A stretch of DNA of 5,252 nt from assembly GCA_937894935.1 (NCBI GenBank), contig CALAYC010000105.1:1-5252 (forward strand), read 5' to 3'. Below are positions 5,135 through 5,252 of this stretch, in pieces. A program made the translations under genes and the position numbers. The notes below the pieces were generated by a model. It was not told the origin of the DNA and did not search any database. It saw nothing but the letters and a program-made list of their open reading frames with translations. The number at the start of each line of letters is the position of its first letter. Position 1 is the first letter of the stretch. Source of the stretch: an uncultured Verrucomicrobiota bacterium. GTDB taxonomy: Bacteria; Verrucomicrobiota; Verrucomicrobiia; Limisphaerales; JADLHS01.

Positions 5135-5252
5135 GACGGCCTGCGGCCCGGCTCGATTGCCGACGCCAACGATCAGGCGCAATTCGGCGAACTCGAAGTG
5201 CAGGGCGAACTCACCAAACGCGCGTGGGCCAAAGGCGTTCAAGTGATGAACG
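5135..5252 (+). pseudogene. thiC: Fragment of thiC, phosphomethylpyrimidine synthase, lacking its 5' half
   Basis: The frame reads DGLRPGSIADANDQAQFGEL, then EVQGELTKRAWAKGVQVMN, and leaves at the window edge. This is a highly conserved internal block of ThiC, the radical-SAM enzyme that converts aminoimidazole ribotide to the HMP-phosphate precursor of thiamine. In complete ThiC it follows several hundred residues and is normally preceded by G (GDGLRPG). Here the residue before it is R and the upstream frame (from TAA at 5075-5077) reads unrelated sequence such as NPVELDHRHQR, with no ATG before the block. The 5' portion is therefore missing in this arrangement. Whether the rest of the gene and its C-terminal iron-sulfur cysteine motif follow cannot be seen. 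Either a gene remnant or an assembly junction. Confidence 0.8.

Overview
The window looks like chromosomal DNA from a Verrucomicrobiota bacterium, probably of the Pedosphaera/Limisphaera type. Three things point there: a prepilin-like protein with the GFTLVELLVVIAIIAILAAL leader, an H-X9-DG motif and an RRWN-D-Q-P-H tail; a secreted-type protein with DxDxDG calcium-binding repeats; and a REP-associated IS200-like transposase among short hairpins. The genes lack obvious Shine-Dalgarno sequences. The taxonomic call is inference from protein style, not from a marker gene.

Left part (1-857): a REP/RAYT element. A complete 151-aa HUH/Y1 transposase gene (301-756) is flanked by three copies of a ~100-bp composite unit: small hairpin, spacer, 14-bp-stem large hairpin, CTGAATGAT-like linker, small hairpin. 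Units at 53-150 and 753-854 read forward; the unit at 171-274 reads in reverse. The two copies nearest the gene therefore form long inverted repeats around it. The tail of a likely fourth unit lies at 6-22.

Centre (832-2577): a 581-codon open frame that looks chimeric. After some repeat-derived codons, residues about 22-67 resemble the N-terminus of the uncharacterised DUF4256 family. Near base 1033 this switches to an unrelated protein with thrombospondin-type-3 calcium-binding repeats and an unknown C-terminal region, and no signal peptide is left. A 12-bp inverted repeat follows the stop codon.

Right-centre (2642-4350): three closely spaced forward genes, likely one transcript, encode a five-helix membrane protein, a prepilin-like/H-X9-DG protein and a small single-helix protein. 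A convergent gene on the minus strand (4325-4951) encodes a membrane-anchored C39-like cysteine peptidase.

Right end (4952-5252): about 180 bp of non-coding DNA with an imperfect tandem repeat, then an abrupt thiC fragment. It begins in the middle of the ThiC protein, around its DGLRPGSIADAND motif, with no 5' half, and runs off the window. Two joints where a gene is recognisable on one side only (near 1033 and near 5133) suggest either real rearrangement in a repeat-rich neighbourhood or assembly chimerism. That ambiguity should be settled before building on either.
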